Assembly (NCBI GenBank): GCA_002898215.1
Contig: BEIF01000001.1
Coordinates: forward strand, 777,602 to 841,601
DNA length: 64,000 nucleotides
Origin: a bacterium HR29
Lineage (GTDB): Bacteria; Chloroflexota; Dehalococcoidia; Tepidiformales; Tepidiformaceae
Direction of reading: 5' to 3'
Shown: positions 63,551 to 64,000 of the stretch, piece by piece
Position numbering within the stretch: the first letter of the stretch is position 1
Layout: every line of letters starts with the position of its first letter
The notes under the pieces: model-generated
Seen by the model: only the letters and a program-made list of their open reading frames with translations
Databases searched by the model: none
What the model was told of the DNA's origin: nothing
Made by a program: the position numbers and the translations under genes

Positions 63551-64000
63551 ATGCTCCCGGTTGCGATGCTTGCGTTCCTGCCCAGTCGGCGACTGCTGGC
63601 CGCGTTCGTCTTCCTCGCCGCGGTCACCGCCACCGGGATCGTTGGTTATGTCGTGTTAGCCGATATGTCCACCGTCGACGCCCTCTACCAGACGGTGACG
63701 ACGCTCACCACCGTCGGGTTCCGCGAGGTCAGGCCGTTCAACACGGCGGCGAAGCTGTTCACCGTGGGACTGGTGGCGCTCGGAGTCGCCGCCTTCTTCT
63801 TCACCCTCACCGTGGCCATCGAAGAGGCGCTGGCGACCGACTACCGCACTCGCTTCGCTCAGAGGAGGATGCGGATGGAAATCGACCGTCTCGAAAACCA
63901 CGCCATCCTATGCGGGTTCGGCCGCGTCGGGCAGGAAGTGGCGCGGGAGTTCCGCGAGCGCGGCGTTCCCTTCGTCATCATCGAGAACAACCCCCAGCAG
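63551..64000 (+). CDS. Potassium channel with TrkA-N (RCK) domain, 3' part missing
   Basis: The first 150 residues are visible; the rest is beyond the window. Two membrane helices (about 15-37 and 75-97) flank a pore loop TTLTTVGFREV, where the filter reads TVGFRE instead of TVGYGD. A cytoplasmic Rossmann domain then begins: HAILCGFGRVGQEVAREF, the nucleotide-binding Gly motif of TrkA-N. This is the two-helix plus RCK architecture of bacterial ligand-gated potassium channels. Divergent from the hydrolase gene. Confidence 0.88.
   Translation, partial: MLPVAMLAFLPSRRLLAAFVFLAAVTATGIVGYVVLADMSTVDALYQTVTTLTTVGFREVRPFNTAAKLFTVGLVALGVAAFFFTLTVAIEEALATDYRTRFAQRRMRMEIDRLENHAILCGFGRVGQEVAREFRERGVPFVIIENNPQQ

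Overview
The window is a gene-dense, high-GC bacterial chromosome segment with about 50 protein genes, one tmRNA gene, no rRNA or tRNA, and no insertion sequence, prophage or CRISPR array that I can see. The gene content points to an aerobic, non-photosynthetic member of the Chloroflexota, perhaps a Tepidiforma-like Dehalococcoidia. The support is an A2-type haem-copper oxidase operon, LL-diaminopimelate aminotransferase (DapL) lysine synthesis, the MEP isoprenoid pathway (dxs, ispG), and several family III CoA-transferases. The placement is an inference from gene style and was not tested phylogenetically.

Layout. 1-2.4 kb: purine genes purD (cut by the window edge) and guaA on the minus strand. 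2.5-8 kb: a tightly packed plus-strand operon rpiB-pgk-tpiA-miaA-dapF-dapL, then hflX. 9.2-11.8 kb: two adjacent CoA-transferase genes that look like one active and one degenerate subunit. 11.8-18.2 kb: the minus-strand respiratory block ctaA-ctaB and ctaC-ctaD-ctaE, ending in an unusual fusion protein with a cupredoxin domain. 18.3-27.6 kb: amino-acid metabolism (ilvD, an aminotransferase, gltBD). 27.6-31.7 kb: isoprenoid genes (dxs, polyprenyl synthase) and a divergent SDR. 31.7-36.9 kb: regulation and carbon (a two-component pair, a class II aldolase, an orphan pseudo-receiver regulator, a FliA/WhiG-type sigma factor). 37.1-41.2 kb: a short CysRS/MshC-like enzyme overlapping tail-to-tail with a third CoA-transferase, then a membrane HD-GYP protein. 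41.4-50.3 kb: dnaG, an SH3/CARDB membrane protein, dgt, ppsA, glmS. 50.6-52.5 kb: a small unknown gene coupled to nfo, and a methyltransferase. 52.5-55.4 kb: copper operon csoR-copZ-copA. 55.5-58.9 kb: ispG, tmRNA, smpB, a CtpA-type protease. 59-64 kb: a TolB-like propeller, a Baeyer-Villiger monooxygenase, a thioesterase, an alpha/beta hydrolase and the start of a potassium channel.

How the genes fit together. Haem A synthesis (ctaA, ctaB) supplies the copper-dependent oxidase made by ctaCDE, while csoR-copZ-copA handles copper. The promoter of ctaC and the promoter of csoR share the same ten bases with a G6 tract, the kind of site CsoR-family repressors bind, so copper sensing may extend to the oxidase. 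dapF and dapL make meso-diaminopimelate by the one-step aminotransferase route. smpB lies beside its RNA partner ssrA.

A recurring pattern is a -10 hexamer placed 6-9 bases before the start codon with no clear Shine-Dalgarno sequence (csoR and its divergent neighbour, ispG, the aldolase, two CoA-transferase genes, the potassium channel, probably dnaG and hflX). This suggests that leaderless mRNAs are common in this organism. Other genes have strong Shine-Dalgarno sites, so both modes seem to coexist.
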